Assembly (NCBI RefSeq): GCF_900142575.1
Contig: NZ_FRBI01000002.1
Span: forward strand, 1 to 64,000
Reading direction: 5' to 3'
Origin: Actinacidiphila paucisporea
Lineage (GTDB): Bacteria; Actinomycetota; Actinomycetes; Streptomycetales; Streptomycetaceae
DNA length: 64,000 bases
The position numbers and the translations under genes are program-made. Under the pieces are notes generated by a model, which saw only the letters and a program-made list of their open reading frames with translations, was not told where the DNA came from and ran no database searches. Shown in pieces: positions 20,601 to 29,104 of the stretch. How positions within the stretch are numbered: the stretch's first letter is position 1; every line of letters starts with the position of its first letter.

Positions 20601-22565
20601 TTCCGCGAGATGGGCCACAACACCCAGGAGGAGGACTTCACCGTCGTCGGCATCGGCGACATGTCCGGTGACGTCTTCGGCAACGGGATGCTGCTGTCCG
20701 AGCACATCAAGCTGGTGGCCGCCTTCGACCACCGGCACATCTTCCTCGACCCCAAGCCGGACCCGGCGGCCTCCTACGCCGAGCGGCGGCGGCTGTTCGA
20801 GATGGCGCGCAGCAGCTGGGCCGACTACGACACCTCGGTGATCTCGCAGGGCGGCGGCGTCTACCCCAGGACGGCGAAGTCGATCCCGGTCAACGCGCAG
20901 GTGCGCGCGGCGCTGGGCATCGCGCCGGGAGCGGTCAAGATCACCCCGGCCGAGCTGATGAAGGCCATCCTGCAGGCCCCGGTCGACCTGCTGTGGAACG
21001 GCGGCATCGGCACCTACGTCAAGGCGTCCACCGAGACCAACCTGGACGTCGGCGACAAGGCCAACGACGCGATCCGCATCGACGGCTCGCAGCTGCGGGC
21101 CAAGGTGGTCGGTGAGGGCGGCAACCTGGGCTTCACCCAGCTGGGCCGGATCGAGTTCGCCCGCTCCGGCGGCCCGGAGGGCGAGGGCGGCCACATCAAC
21201 ACCGACGCGATCGACAACAGCGCCGGGGTGGACGCCTCCGACCACGAGGTCAACATCAAGATCCTGCTCAACAGCGTGGTGGCCGAAGGCGATCTGACGG
21301 TCAAGCAGCGCAACAGCCTACTGGCCGAGATGACCCACGAGGTCGGCGATCTCGTGCTGCGCAACAACTACGCGCAGAATGTCGCGCTCGGCAACAGCAT
21401 GGCGCAGTCCAACAGCCTGCTGCACGCCCACCAGCGCTTCATCCGCCGGCTGGTGCGCGACGGGCACCTGGACCGGGCGCTGGAGTTCCTGCCCACCGAC
21501 CGGCAGATCCGCGAGCGGCTCAGCGCGGGGCAGGGCCTCAGCCAGCCGGAGATGGCGGTGATCCTCGCCTACGCCAAGATCACCACGGCCGAGGAGCTCA
21601 TCCACACCGGGCTGCCCGACGACCCGTATCTGCGCCGGCTGCTGCACGCGTACTTCCCCCGGCCCCTGCGGGAGCGGTTCGCGCCGCAGATCAACGCCCA
21701 CGCGCTGCACCGCGAGATCGTCACCACCGTGCTGGTCAACGACACGATCAACACCGGCGGCACGACCTTCCTGCACCGCTTCAGGGAGGAGATCGGCGCG
21801 ACCACCGAGGAGATCGTCAGGGCGCACACCGCGGCCCGCGCGATCTTCGGGCTCGGCGCGATCTGGGACGAGGTCGAGTCGCTGGACAACACGGTCGACG
21901 CGGCCGTGCAGACCCGGGTCCGGCTGCACTCGCGGCGGCTGGTCGAGCGCGCCACCCGCTGGCTGCTCAACAACCGGCTGCAGCCGCTGCAGATCGCCGA
22001 GACCATCGACGACTTCGCCGACGGTGTGGCCGTGGTGTGGGCGCAGCTGCCGAAGCTGCTGCGGGGCGCGGACCTGGAGTGGTACGAGTCGCTGCACGAC
22101 GAGCTGATCACCGGCGGGGTGCCCGAGGACCTGGCCGTCCGGGTCGCCGGATTCTCCTCCGCCTTCCCGGCGTTGGACATCGTGGAGGTCGCCCACCGCA
22201 GCGGCAAGGAGCCGCTGGACGTGGCCGAGATCTACTTCGACCTCGCCGACCGGCTGCAGATCACCCAGCTGCTCGACCGGATCATCCTGCTGCCGCGCGC
22301 CGACCGCTGGCAGTCGATGGCCAGGGCCGCGATCCGCGAGGACCTCTTCGCGGCGCACGCGGCGCTGACCGCCGACGTGCTGGCGGCCGGCGACGACCTC
22401 GCCACACCGGAGCAGCGCTACCACGCCTGGGAGGAGCAGAATGCCGGCCTGATCGGGCGGGCGCGGACGACGCTGGAGGAGATCCAGGGGGCCGAGGAGT
22501 TCGACCTGGCGAGCCTGTCGGTGGCGATGCGGACGTTCAGGACGCTGCTGCGCACCCACCGCTGA
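17610..22565 (+). CDS. gdhB: NAD-specific glutamate dehydrogenase, large (about 180 kDa) type
   Basis: This 1651-aa enzyme oxidatively deaminates glutamate to 2-oxoglutarate using NAD. It belongs to the giant GDH class first described in Streptomyces clavuligerus and Pseudomonas. The N-terminal ~700 residues are ACT-like and helical regulatory domains unique to this class. The catalytic domain begins near [22 protein letters not shown], contains the substrate lysine region [11 protein letters not shown], and continues with the Rossmann part ([17 protein letters not shown]) and [16 protein letters not shown]. A helical C-terminal region follows. Length is full and there is no frameshift. The ATG at 17610 has GAGGA upstream. 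The gene stands alone; its 287-nt leader holds three palindromes. The symbol is a convention for this class rather than certain. Confidence 0.95.
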   Translation: [1651 protein letters not shown]

Positions 22566-22584
22566 GCGCGGTCCGCACCGGCAG

Positions 22585-22619
22585 CCGGGCGGGTGGCACG
22601 CGAGGTGCCGCCCGCCCGG
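22585..22619. terminator. Hairpin between convergent gdh and kinase genes
   Basis: The arms 22585-22599 and 22605-22619 pair over 15 bp (one G-U) around a 5-nt loop. It lies 19 nt after the gdh stop and 12 nt beyond the stop of the convergent kinase gene, so it probably serves both. Confidence 0.75.
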
Positions 22620-22631
22620 CGCCCGGGGAGG

Positions 22632-24506
22632 TCAGGACGTGCCGCCGCCCGGGATCGTCCAGAGGGTGAGGGAGCCGGTGTAGACGGGGGTCTTGTAGAA
22701 GTTCTCGGTCGGCTGGGTCGTGGTGATCGTCCACATCGCGAGGTGGCCTTCCGAGGTCACCGTGCAGAGCCGGTCGCCGACTCGGAGCAGGGCGTCGGAG
22801 CCGACCAGGTCCTTGGCGCCGACCTGGGTCGGCAGCGGGGCGGACTCGGCGGCGGCTTTGCAGTCCGCAGGCTCGTCGCTGGGGGACTTGCCCGCGGGGG
22901 TGTCGAAGGTCAGGAAGTCGTCGCCGTAGCTGAATTCGACCTGGCTGCCTTCGAGCGAGTGCTGCGGGTCGACCTTCGGCTGGTCCAGGTCCACGTCGGG
23001 GCCGGGGTCCAGGCTGTTGGGCGGCCGGACGGTGAGCGGGTGGTCCTGGAAGAGCACCGTGTAGTCGCCCGGGTCGGCGCCGGATGTGCCGGAGGCCGTG
23101 GTGGTGCCGGTCGGCGGATTCGAGGCGGTGTGCTGCTGGACCGGTGCCTGCGAGACGGAGCTTGAGGGGCCGCCCGAGGAGGCGCCCTTCGCGGAGGCGT
23201 CGTCGTTGCTGTGCTGGGTGACGGCGTAGGTCAGCGCCACCGCCAGCACCAGGGCGAGGAGGCCGCCGCCTGCGAACAGCGCCTTCCGCGCCCGGCCGCC
23301 CGGCCGGCCACCGCCCGGGGCAGGCGGGGGAGTCGCGGCGGGCGCGGGGTGCGGCGAGGTGCCGGGCGGCGGCTGCCACGACGTGGGTCCGGCCGGATAG
23401 GCGGACGTCAGCGGCGCGGCCCCGTGACCCTGGCCCGGGTGCGGCGGGGCCGCCCCGAAGACCCCGGCCGGTGCGGCCGGCGGGACCTCGGGCACGGTCA
23501 CCGGCAGGCCGGGGGTGCCGGAGGCCGGCGGGACCGGCGGCTTCGGCGGGACGGGGGCGGCGGCCCGGCCGGCGTTCGGCGCGGACTCGGGCTCCGGGGG
23601 CAGCGTGGCCGCCGCCTCGCGCCGTACGATCTCGGCGGCCAGCGGTTCCGGCAGCCAGCCCGCGACGTCCCGCAGCGGGCGGCCGGCCGCGCGGGCGCAG
23701 GACTCGGCCAGTTCCTCCGGCGAGGGGCGGGCGTCGGGGTCGGCGGTGAGGCAGCGTTCCAGCAGTTCGCGCAGCGGCTCGGGATACGGGCTGAGGTCCG
23801 GCGGACGTATCGCGGTGTTGGCGATCTGCGCGGCCAGCGTGATCGCGCCCGCCTCACCGTACGGGTGCCGCCCGGTGGCGGCGACCGCCGCGATCAGGCC
23901 GAGCGAGAAGATGTCGGTGGCCGGGGTGAGGGTGAGCCCGTTGGCGTGCTCGGGCGACATGAACTGGGGGGTGCCGATCAGCCCGCCGCTGCGGGTCAGC
24001 GCGGTGGAGTCGGCGGCCCGGGCGATGCCGAAGTCGATGACCGAGGGGCCGCCGGCGCCGAGCAGGATGTTGCTCGGCTTGAGGTCGCGGTGGATCACGC
24101 CCGCCGCGTGCACCGCCCGCAGCGCCTCCGCCGCACAGCCCGTCAGCTGGAACACGCTCGGCAGCGGCAGCGCTCCGTAGCGGGCCAGAGCCTCGTCGAG
24201 CGGGAGCCCGGGGACGTAGGCGGTGGCCAGCCAGGGCTGGTTGCCGGTCGTGTCGTGGTCCAGGACCGACACCACGTAGTAGCCCTGCACGCGGCGGGCG
24301 GCCTGCACCTCCTGCTGGAAGCGGCGGCGGAATTCCTCGTCCTGGGCGTACTCGCGCCGGATCACCTTCAGGGCGAGCGGCTGGCCGCCACGGGTGTGGC
24401 TGAGGTACACGCTGCCCATGCCGCCCTCGCCGATCCTGGCGCGGAGCCGGTAGCCGGCGACCTCGCGAGGATCCTGCGGCTGGAGCGGGGTCAGCGGGCG
24501 GGACAT
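22632..24506 (-). CDS. Transmembrane Ser/Thr protein kinase (PknB-like, without PASTA repeats)
   Basis: This 624-aa protein has its kinase domain at about residues 18-275: glycine loop IGEGGMGSVY, ATP lysine 47 in LALKVIR, catalytic HRDLKPSN with Asp141, DFG at 158-160, and GTPQFMSPEHANG. A Pro/Ala-rich juxtamembrane linker (300-405) precedes one transmembrane helix (409-430). An extracellular C-terminal domain of about 190 residues ends in SLTLWTIPGGGTS and contains two cysteines (DCKAAAES and RLCTV) that could form a disulphide. It lacks PASTA repeats, so its ligand is unknown. The start is the ATG at 24506 (MSRPLTPLQP); an in-frame GTG ten codons upstream is possible. It converges on gdh. 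Confidence 0.9.
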   Translation of the reverse strand: MSRPLTPLQPQDPREVAGYRLRARIGEGGMGSVYLSHTRGGQPLALKVIRREYAQDEEFRRRFQQEVQAARRVQGYYVVSVLDHDTTGNQPWLATAYVPGLPLDEALARYGALPLPSVFQLTGCAAEALRAVHAAGVIHRDLKPSNILLGAGGPSVIDFGIARAADSTALTRSGGLIGTPQFMSPEHANGLTLTPATDIFSLGLIAAVAATGRHPYGEAGAITLAAQIANTAIRPPDLSPYPEPLRELLERCLTADPDARPSPEELAESCARAAGRPLRDVAGWLPEPLAAEIVRREAAATLPPEPESAPNAGRAAAPVPPKPPVPPASGTPGLPVTVPEVPPAAPAGVFGAAPPHPGQGHGAAPLTSAYPAGPTSWQPPPGTSPHPAPAATPPPAPGGGRPGGRARKALFAGGGLLALVLAVALTYAVTQHSNDDASAKGASSGGPSSSVSQAPVQQHTASNPPTGTTTASGTSGADPGDYTVLFQDHPLTVRPPNSLDPGPDVDLDQPKVDPQHSLEGSQVEFSYGDDFLTFDTPAGKSPSDEPADCKAAAESAPLPTQVGAKDLVGSDALLRVGDRLCTVTSEGHLAMWTITTTQPTENFYKTPVYTGSLTLWTIPGGGTS

Positions 24507-24739
24507 GTGTTCTTGGCCGGCGATTTCGGGCACCCCCCGGGTAGTCGAAAAGCTGATTGATGCTACCGGCAAGGGGAGTTGGGAATCGGCCTTCCGCGGC
24601 CACGGGTGCCTGGCGGCGCGGGACGGTGCCACGTGCGGTGACGGTCGCTGGTGGCGGGGCATTGGCGGGCTGGTCGCGCGGCTTCGCCTGGGGGTACCGC
24701 CACGCCCCTGATTCCCCGCGCCCTGAAGCCGGTAGGGCG
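24507..24739. repeat. Intergenic region with a streptomycete dispersed repeat
   Basis: This 233-nt region contains no recognisable gene. The 18-mer GCTTCGCCTGGGGGTACC at 24681-24698 recurs exactly at 62787-62804. The surrounding text (TGGTCGCGCGGC, CCACGCCCC, TTCCCCGCGCCC) has the character of short dispersed intergenic repeats common in streptomycetes. The kinase promoter must lie at the right of its own start, within this region. Confidence 0.55.
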
Positions 24740-26245
24740 TCAGGAGGTCAGGTGGAAGAGGCGCTCGCCCGTGCGGGGGGAAGTGGCGGCCAGGGTGGCC
24801 GGGGAAGGGGGGAGGCCCGACGGGGGGAGGAGGAGCCAGACGGCGTCGTAGCGGTGGGCGATGGCGGTGCGGCGGGGGACAGGGGTGGAGGGCGAGAAGT
24901 ACGCGGTGGTGTCGGACCAGCGGCGGGCGCGGTCGGTGGCGGGGGTGGAGGGGTCGGGCCAGGTGGGGGCCACCAGGTAGAGGCCGTAGGCGGGGAGGAC
25001 GTGTATCGGGACGGACGCGTCCGTCAGGACGACCGCCCCGGCCGGGACGCGGTCGGCGACCCAGCGGTAGTCGGGCCAGCGGGCCGGGTGCGGGGTCGCG
25101 ACGGGGAGCCAGCGCTGCGGGATCACCGAGCCGATCTGCGCGGCCAGCGCCAGGCACAGCGCCACCGCGGCGACCGGTGCCAGGAAGGCGCGCAGCCGGG
25201 TCCACGGCGGCGCCGCGGCCAGCTCGACGGCCAGGGCGAACTGCAGCGGCACCAGCAGGAGGGCGAAGACCCGCCCGTAGGTGTAGTGGCCGCTGAGCCA
25301 GCCGTACGCGGCGACGGCGCTGTCGGCGGCGAACATCATGACCAGCGGGTCGCGCAGCCGGCGCCGGGCCCGCCACGCCAGTGCGGGCAGGCCGGCCAGG
25401 GCGAGGCCGTACCACTGCCAGGGGTGGATGTAGAGGCGGCGGTGGACCTGGTCGACCGTGGTGTCGCCGGCCAGCGCGAAGACGTCGAAGTACGGCCAGG
25501 TCAGGGCCACCGCGACGGCCGCGACGCCGGCCACCGCCCACAGCCCGGCCACCTGCCGGGACCAGCCGCGCTGCCGCCCGGCGACGGTCGCGGCGATGCC
25601 GACGGTGGCCGCCAGCGCGGTGATCGGGTGGATGAGCAGCAGCACGCCGGCCGAGGCGCCGAGCCCGGCGTACGACCAGGCGGTGCCGCCGCGCCGGGCC
25701 AGCCGGTCGGTCCAGGCCCACAGCAGGAAGGCGAGGCCCACCGCGAAGGCGCTCGGATAGGACGCCCCCCGGGTCAGCGACCACACCCCGCAAAAGCCGC
25801 TCCACTCCTTGCCCCGCACGCCCCACAGCAGGGTGAAGGCCAGCAGCGCGTAGACCGGTGCGGCCCGCCGGGTGCTGAGCGTCCTGGCGTAGGCGCCGAC
25901 GCCGGCGACCAGCACCGCCAGGTTCAGCGGGCCGCACCAGCGCACCACCTGCCATCCGGCGGCGCCGGTCAGCCGGGCGGCGAGGCCGAGCGTGACGATG
26001 TAGGGGGAGTAGTACGGGCTGTCGGTGCCGGGCTCCTTGAGCAGCGGGTTGTCCGGGTGCCAGGGGTTCTCCTTCACCCGCTGCACCGCGGAGGCGTGCT
26101 GGCCGAAGTCGGAGGCGATGGGGGTGTGCCAGGCGACGATCGCGAGCAGCAGCCAGAAGCCGGTGCCGACGACCGCGTACGGCGTGGGCCGCCAGGCCAG
26201 GGCGCGGCTGAGGCTGCCCGGCGCGACCCGCGCCTCCCCGGTCAC
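24740..26245 (-). CDS. Polytopic membrane protein, GT-C glycosyltransferase-like
   Basis: This 501-aa protein has about ten hydrophobic helices, including FWLLLAIVAWHTPIASDFG and LAFLLWAWTDRLA. An early SDFGQH segment in the first external loop resembles the acidic motif of GT-C (lipid-linked sugar) glycosyltransferases. The second half ends with a soluble region around DASVPIHVLPAYG. The GTG at 26245 overlaps the stop of the upstream membrane protein by four bases (GTGA), so the two are translationally coupled. They are likely partners in moving or transferring sugars across the membrane in the neighbouring glycopolymer pathway (inference). Family assignment is uncertain. Confidence 0.72.
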   Translation of the reverse strand: MTGEARVAPGSLSRALAWRPTPYAVVGTGFWLLLAIVAWHTPIASDFGQHASAVQRVKENPWHPDNPLLKEPGTDSPYYSPYIVTLGLAARLTGAAGWQVVRWCGPLNLAVLVAGVGAYARTLSTRRAAPVYALLAFTLLWGVRGKEWSGFCGVWSLTRGASYPSAFAVGLAFLLWAWTDRLARRGGTAWSYAGLGASAGVLLLIHPITALAATVGIAATVAGRQRGWSRQVAGLWAVAGVAAVAVALTWPYFDVFALAGDTTVDQVHRRLYIHPWQWYGLALAGLPALAWRARRRLRDPLVMMFAADSAVAAYGWLSGHYTYGRVFALLLVPLQFALAVELAAAPPWTRLRAFLAPVAAVALCLALAAQIGSVIPQRWLPVATPHPARWPDYRWVADRVPAGAVVLTDASVPIHVLPAYGLYLVAPTWPDPSTPATDRARRWSDTTAYFSPSTPVPRRTAIAHRYDAVWLLLPPSGLPPSPATLAATSPRTGERLFHLTS

Positions 26246-27771
26246 GCGGCGGCGCCGGAGCGGGGCGGCGCCGAGCGGGCGGTGCGGCGGGCGGGCCGGC
26301 GGGACGGCTCGGAGCCCGGCGGGCGGTCGGCCGGGTGGGCCGCGGTCAGCAGCGGCACCGCGAGGAAGCCCAGCAGGACCGGCGCGGCGATGTAGCGGAA
26401 CAGGCCGGCCGGGGTGGCGATCAGCACCGCGACCTGGAGCCCCGCGGTGGTCGCCGCCAGGGCGAGCGCGGCCCGCAGCGGGCGGCGCCGCACCAGCCGC
26501 ACCACGATCAGGTACGTGGCCCAGCACCACAGCGAGCCGGTCCACAGCAACCAGGTCAGCTCGGGCGCGCGGGCCACGGTGTACGCCCACACGCCCGCGT
26601 GGTGCAGCGAGGCGGACGGCGGGTCGGCGCGCAGCGCGGGCAGGAAGCGGCTGTGCTCCATCGGCCCGCCGGGCCGGGAGTAGCCGAAGCGGTCGGCGGG
26701 GATGACCGGCGGCTGCACGAAGATGTCGGTGGTGGTGTGGGGCAGCGCCCAGGCGATCCTGCCCCGGCACAGGTGGGCCGACAGCATCAGGTCGGGCCGG
26801 CTGGACAGGACGTGCCCCCAGACGCCGAGCAGCTTGCCGTTGAGTCTCTCCGCGGCCGGGCGGTTGAAGGGCGCGGCCATCAGCGGGTCGACCCAGGCGC
26901 AGTTCGAGCCGCCGGAGGACCAGTGCGTGAGCGGCGCGACCTGCCGCATCACCGCGAGGTCGGAGCCGCGGAAGGAGTGCGGGGCGCGGTGGTAGGCGAC
27001 GGCGATGTCGGCGTAGTTGAAGGCGTAGTAGGAGCTGGTGCCCGGCTGCTGGATGCCGATCGCCGGGTAGGCGCCGAAGTTCAGCGCGAGGGCCAGGACG
27101 GCCGGGGTGAGGGTGGCGGCGGCGATCCTGCGCCATTGGCGCGGCATCGCGACCAGCAGCACCACGCCCGCGGTCACCAGGGCCGGGTAGGAGTTGTTGC
27201 GGAAGACCGACAGGCCGAGCATCCCGGCGGCCAGCAGCCACCAGTGCAGGACCGGGCGCTGCCGGGCGGCCAGGTGGGCGCAGGCGCCGAAGGCCAGGAC
27301 GGCGGCGATGGCGTAGGCGCTGTCCTTCCACACGAAGACGCCGAAGGTGCCGGTCGAAGGGACGAGCACGACGGCCAGCGGCGCGGCCGCCGCCCACCGG
27401 CCGCGCACCCCGAGCGTGCGCAGCCCGTGGCACACGTAGCCGAGTGACGCGGCGAGGGCGACGGTCTGCAGGAAGGTGAGGGCCGCGAGTCCGCCGGTGA
27501 TCTGCAGCGACAGCCACACCAGGACGTCGTAGACGACCGCGTGGTCGCTGCGCCAGTGGCCGGTGGTGACCTGCCAGACGTAGGTGATCGAGTCGAAGCT
27601 CATCAGCCCGGGGTAGAAGGCCAGCCACCACGCCAGCAGTACGGCTTCGCAGAGCAGGCCCACCATGAGCGGCAGCCTGGCCGGCTCGGGCACCCGGTCC
27701 GCGGCGCGGCGCAGCGCGGCGAACGGGGGGAGGGAACGGGCACCGCTGAAGCGGCCGATGGTCGTCACCAC
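26242..27771 (-). CDS. Polytopic membrane protein, GT-C/DUF6020-like
   Basis: This protein of about 509 aa has ten or more transmembrane helices. The first external loop reads FYPGLMSFDSITYVWQVTTGHW. An acidic residue after the first helix, and the GLMSxDS pattern, are features of GT-C-like proteins such as the DUF6020 group. A long external segment near the middle contains two cysteines (GGSNCAWVDP and SAHLCRGR). The start is uncertain: GTG 27771 or 27768 (VVTTIGRF) fits; the frame continues 43 codons upstream to an ATG at 27900, but that stretch is Arg/Cys-rich and unlike a real N-terminus. It is coupled to the downstream membrane protein by a 4-bp overlap. Confidence 0.7.
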   Translation of the reverse strand: MVTTIGRFSGARSLPPFAALRRAADRVPEPARLPLMVGLLCEAVLLAWWLAFYPGLMSFDSITYVWQVTTGHWRSDHAVVYDVLVWLSLQITGGLAALTFLQTVALAASLGYVCHGLRTLGVRGRWAAAAPLAVVLVPSTGTFGVFVWKDSAYAIAAVLAFGACAHLAARQRPVLHWWLLAAGMLGLSVFRNNSYPALVTAGVVLLVAMPRQWRRIAAATLTPAVLALALNFGAYPAIGIQQPGTSSYYAFNYADIAVAYHRAPHSFRGSDLAVMRQVAPLTHWSSGGSNCAWVDPLMAAPFNRPAAERLNGKLLGVWGHVLSSRPDLMLSAHLCRGRIAWALPHTTTDIFVQPPVIPADRFGYSRPGGPMEHSRFLPALRADPPSASLHHAGVWAYTVARAPELTWLLWTGSLWCWATYLIVVRLVRRRPLRAALALAATTAGLQVAVLIATPAGLFRYIAAPVLLGFLAVPLLTAAHPADRPPGSEPSRRPARRTARSAPPRSGAAA

Positions 27772-27998
27772 ATTCCAACGCGACCCGCCCGCGAAGGTTT
27801 CGCCCCGCCTCGCGGACGGCCCCCGCGGCCACCCGTTCGGCGGACGGCAGGCCCGGCGCGCGCAGCGGGCACACGAGCGGACCCGACCGGTGGCGGGCAC
27901 GGGAAAGGCGGACGTGTGCCCGAGAACCGCGTCCGACGAGCGCGGGCGCTCCCAGGAGCGGGCCGGGGCGCCGCCGGCCCGCGCCCCATATCCCGTTC

Positions 27999-28859
27999 TT
28001 ATGAGCAGTCGCGCAGCGCCGGGAAGGCCGCGGCCAACGCCTGGCGCCAGTCGCGGATCGGCTCGATGCCCGCCGCGGCCCAGCCGTCATGGCCCAGCAC
28101 GCTCCCGGCGGGCCGGGGCGCGGCGTGCGGCACCCCAGCGGTCGGGACCCGGCGCACCCGGCCGGGGTCGGCGCCGATCAGTCGGAAGACCTCGCGGGCC
28201 AGCTCGTACCGGCTGGCCGCGCCCGCACTGGTGCCGTGGTAGATCCCGGCGGGGGCGTCGCCCGCGCCGAGCGCGACCAGCCGCTCCGCGAGGTCCGCCG
28301 TCCAGGTCGGCTGGCCGCACCGGTCGCCGACCACGTCGACCGTGTCGCGCTCCCGCTCCAGGCGGATCATCGTACGGACGAAATTCGGCCCGCCCGCCCC
28401 GTACAGCCATCCGGTGCGCACCACGTACCCGTCGCCCGGCAGCAGGTCGAGCACCGCGTGCTCCCCGGCGAGCTTGGTCCGTCCGTAGGCGGTACGCGGC
28501 AGCGGGCGGTCGCTCTCGCGGTACGGGGCCGCCGCGTCGCCGGCGAAGACGTGGTCGGTGGACACGTGCAGCAGCCGGGCGCCGTGCTTCGCGGACAGCA
28601 CCGCGAGATGGCGCGGGCCCTCGCCGTTGACCCGCAGGGCGGCCGGCTCCGCCGTCTCGGCGGCGTCCACGTCCGTCCAGGCCGCGCAGTTGACGACGAC
28701 GGTCGGCCGGTGGTCGTCGAAGACCTCGCGGACCGCGTCCTCGTCGGTGATGTCCAGCGCCCGCCGGTCCACCCCGACGGCCGCCTCGCCGCCCTCGGCG
28801 AGCCGCAGCAGCAGATCGCGGGCCAGCATCCCGCCGGCCCCGGTCACCAGCCAGGTCAT
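27999..28859 (-). CDS. rfbD: dTDP-4-dehydrorhamnose reductase
   Basis: This 286-aa SDR-fold enzyme makes dTDP-rhamnose, the last step of the pathway. The NAD(P)-binding loop is TGAGGML at residues 6-12. The catalytic serine/threonine lies in LHVSTDHVFAG and the Tyr-x-x-x-Lys pair in YGRTKLAGEH. A VRTGWLYG segment is also characteristic of RmlD. The rest of the pathway (rmlA, B, C) is not in this window. The ATG at 28859 overlaps the stop of the small upstream gene by four bases (ATGA), placing it inside the coupled operon. Its presence suggests the envelope polymer contains rhamnose or another deoxysugar (inference). Confidence 0.92.
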   Translation of the reverse strand: MTWLVTGAGGMLARDLLLRLAEGGEAAVGVDRRALDITDEDAVREVFDDHRPTVVVNCAAWTDVDAAETAEPAALRVNGEGPRHLAVLSAKHGARLLHVSTDHVFAGDAAAPYRESDRPLPRTAYGRTKLAGEHAVLDLLPGDGYVVRTGWLYGAGGPNFVRTMIRLERERDTVDVVGDRCGQPTWTADLAERLVALGAGDAPAGIYHGTSAGAASRYELAREVFRLIGADPGRVRRVPTAGVPHAAPRPAGSVLGHDGWAAAGIEPIRDWRQALAAAFPALRDCS

Positions 28860-29104
28860 CGCGGACCCACCACCGCGGCCGCCGCGGACCGCAGCGGCTT
28901 CCACCGGTACCGGTCCTCGGTCGCGGCCGGGCGCACCGCGAAGTGCACTTGCGGGGCACGGTCCGACCGCTCGCGCCGGTCCATCGGACACCGCAGGTCG
29001 TGGTCCCTGCGGTCGGGCCCCTGCCGGACCAGGGCCCGGCCGGCGCCGCGGATGGCCGGGCGCCGGCGGGTGCCGAGGGCGCGGGCCAGGGCGAGGGCCG
29101 TCAC
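28856..29104 (-). CDS. Small basic protein of unknown function, coupled in the glycopolymer operon
   Basis: This is an 82-aa protein beginning MTALALARALGTRRRPAIRG and ending AAAAVVGPR. Its GTG start overlaps the methyltransferase stop (GTGA, 29104-29101) and its TGA overlaps the rfbD start (ATGA, 28859-28856). Both overlaps are the 4-bp type that signals translational coupling. Third codon positions are nearly all G or C, as in neighbouring genes. It is Arg-rich with no signal peptide, membrane helix or cysteine pair; the centre DRRDHDLRCPMDRRERSDR is highly charged. I do not recognise the family. It may act as a small adaptor of the neighbouring enzymes. Confidence 0.7.
   Translation of the reverse strand: MTALALARALGTRRRPAIRGAGRALVRQGPDRRDHDLRCPMDRRERSDRAPQVHFAVRPAATEDRYRWKPLRSAAAAVVGPR

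Noticed and set aside
17601..22559. Long minus-strand frames opposite NAD-glutamate dehydrogenase
   Set aside because: Opposite a full-length conserved enzyme; composition is typical of reverse-frame shadows.
27772..27900. Upstream extension of the second GT-C-like membrane protein to ATG 27900
   Set aside because: The added 43 residues are Arg/Cys-rich and unlike a membrane protein N-terminus, although the true start remains uncertain.
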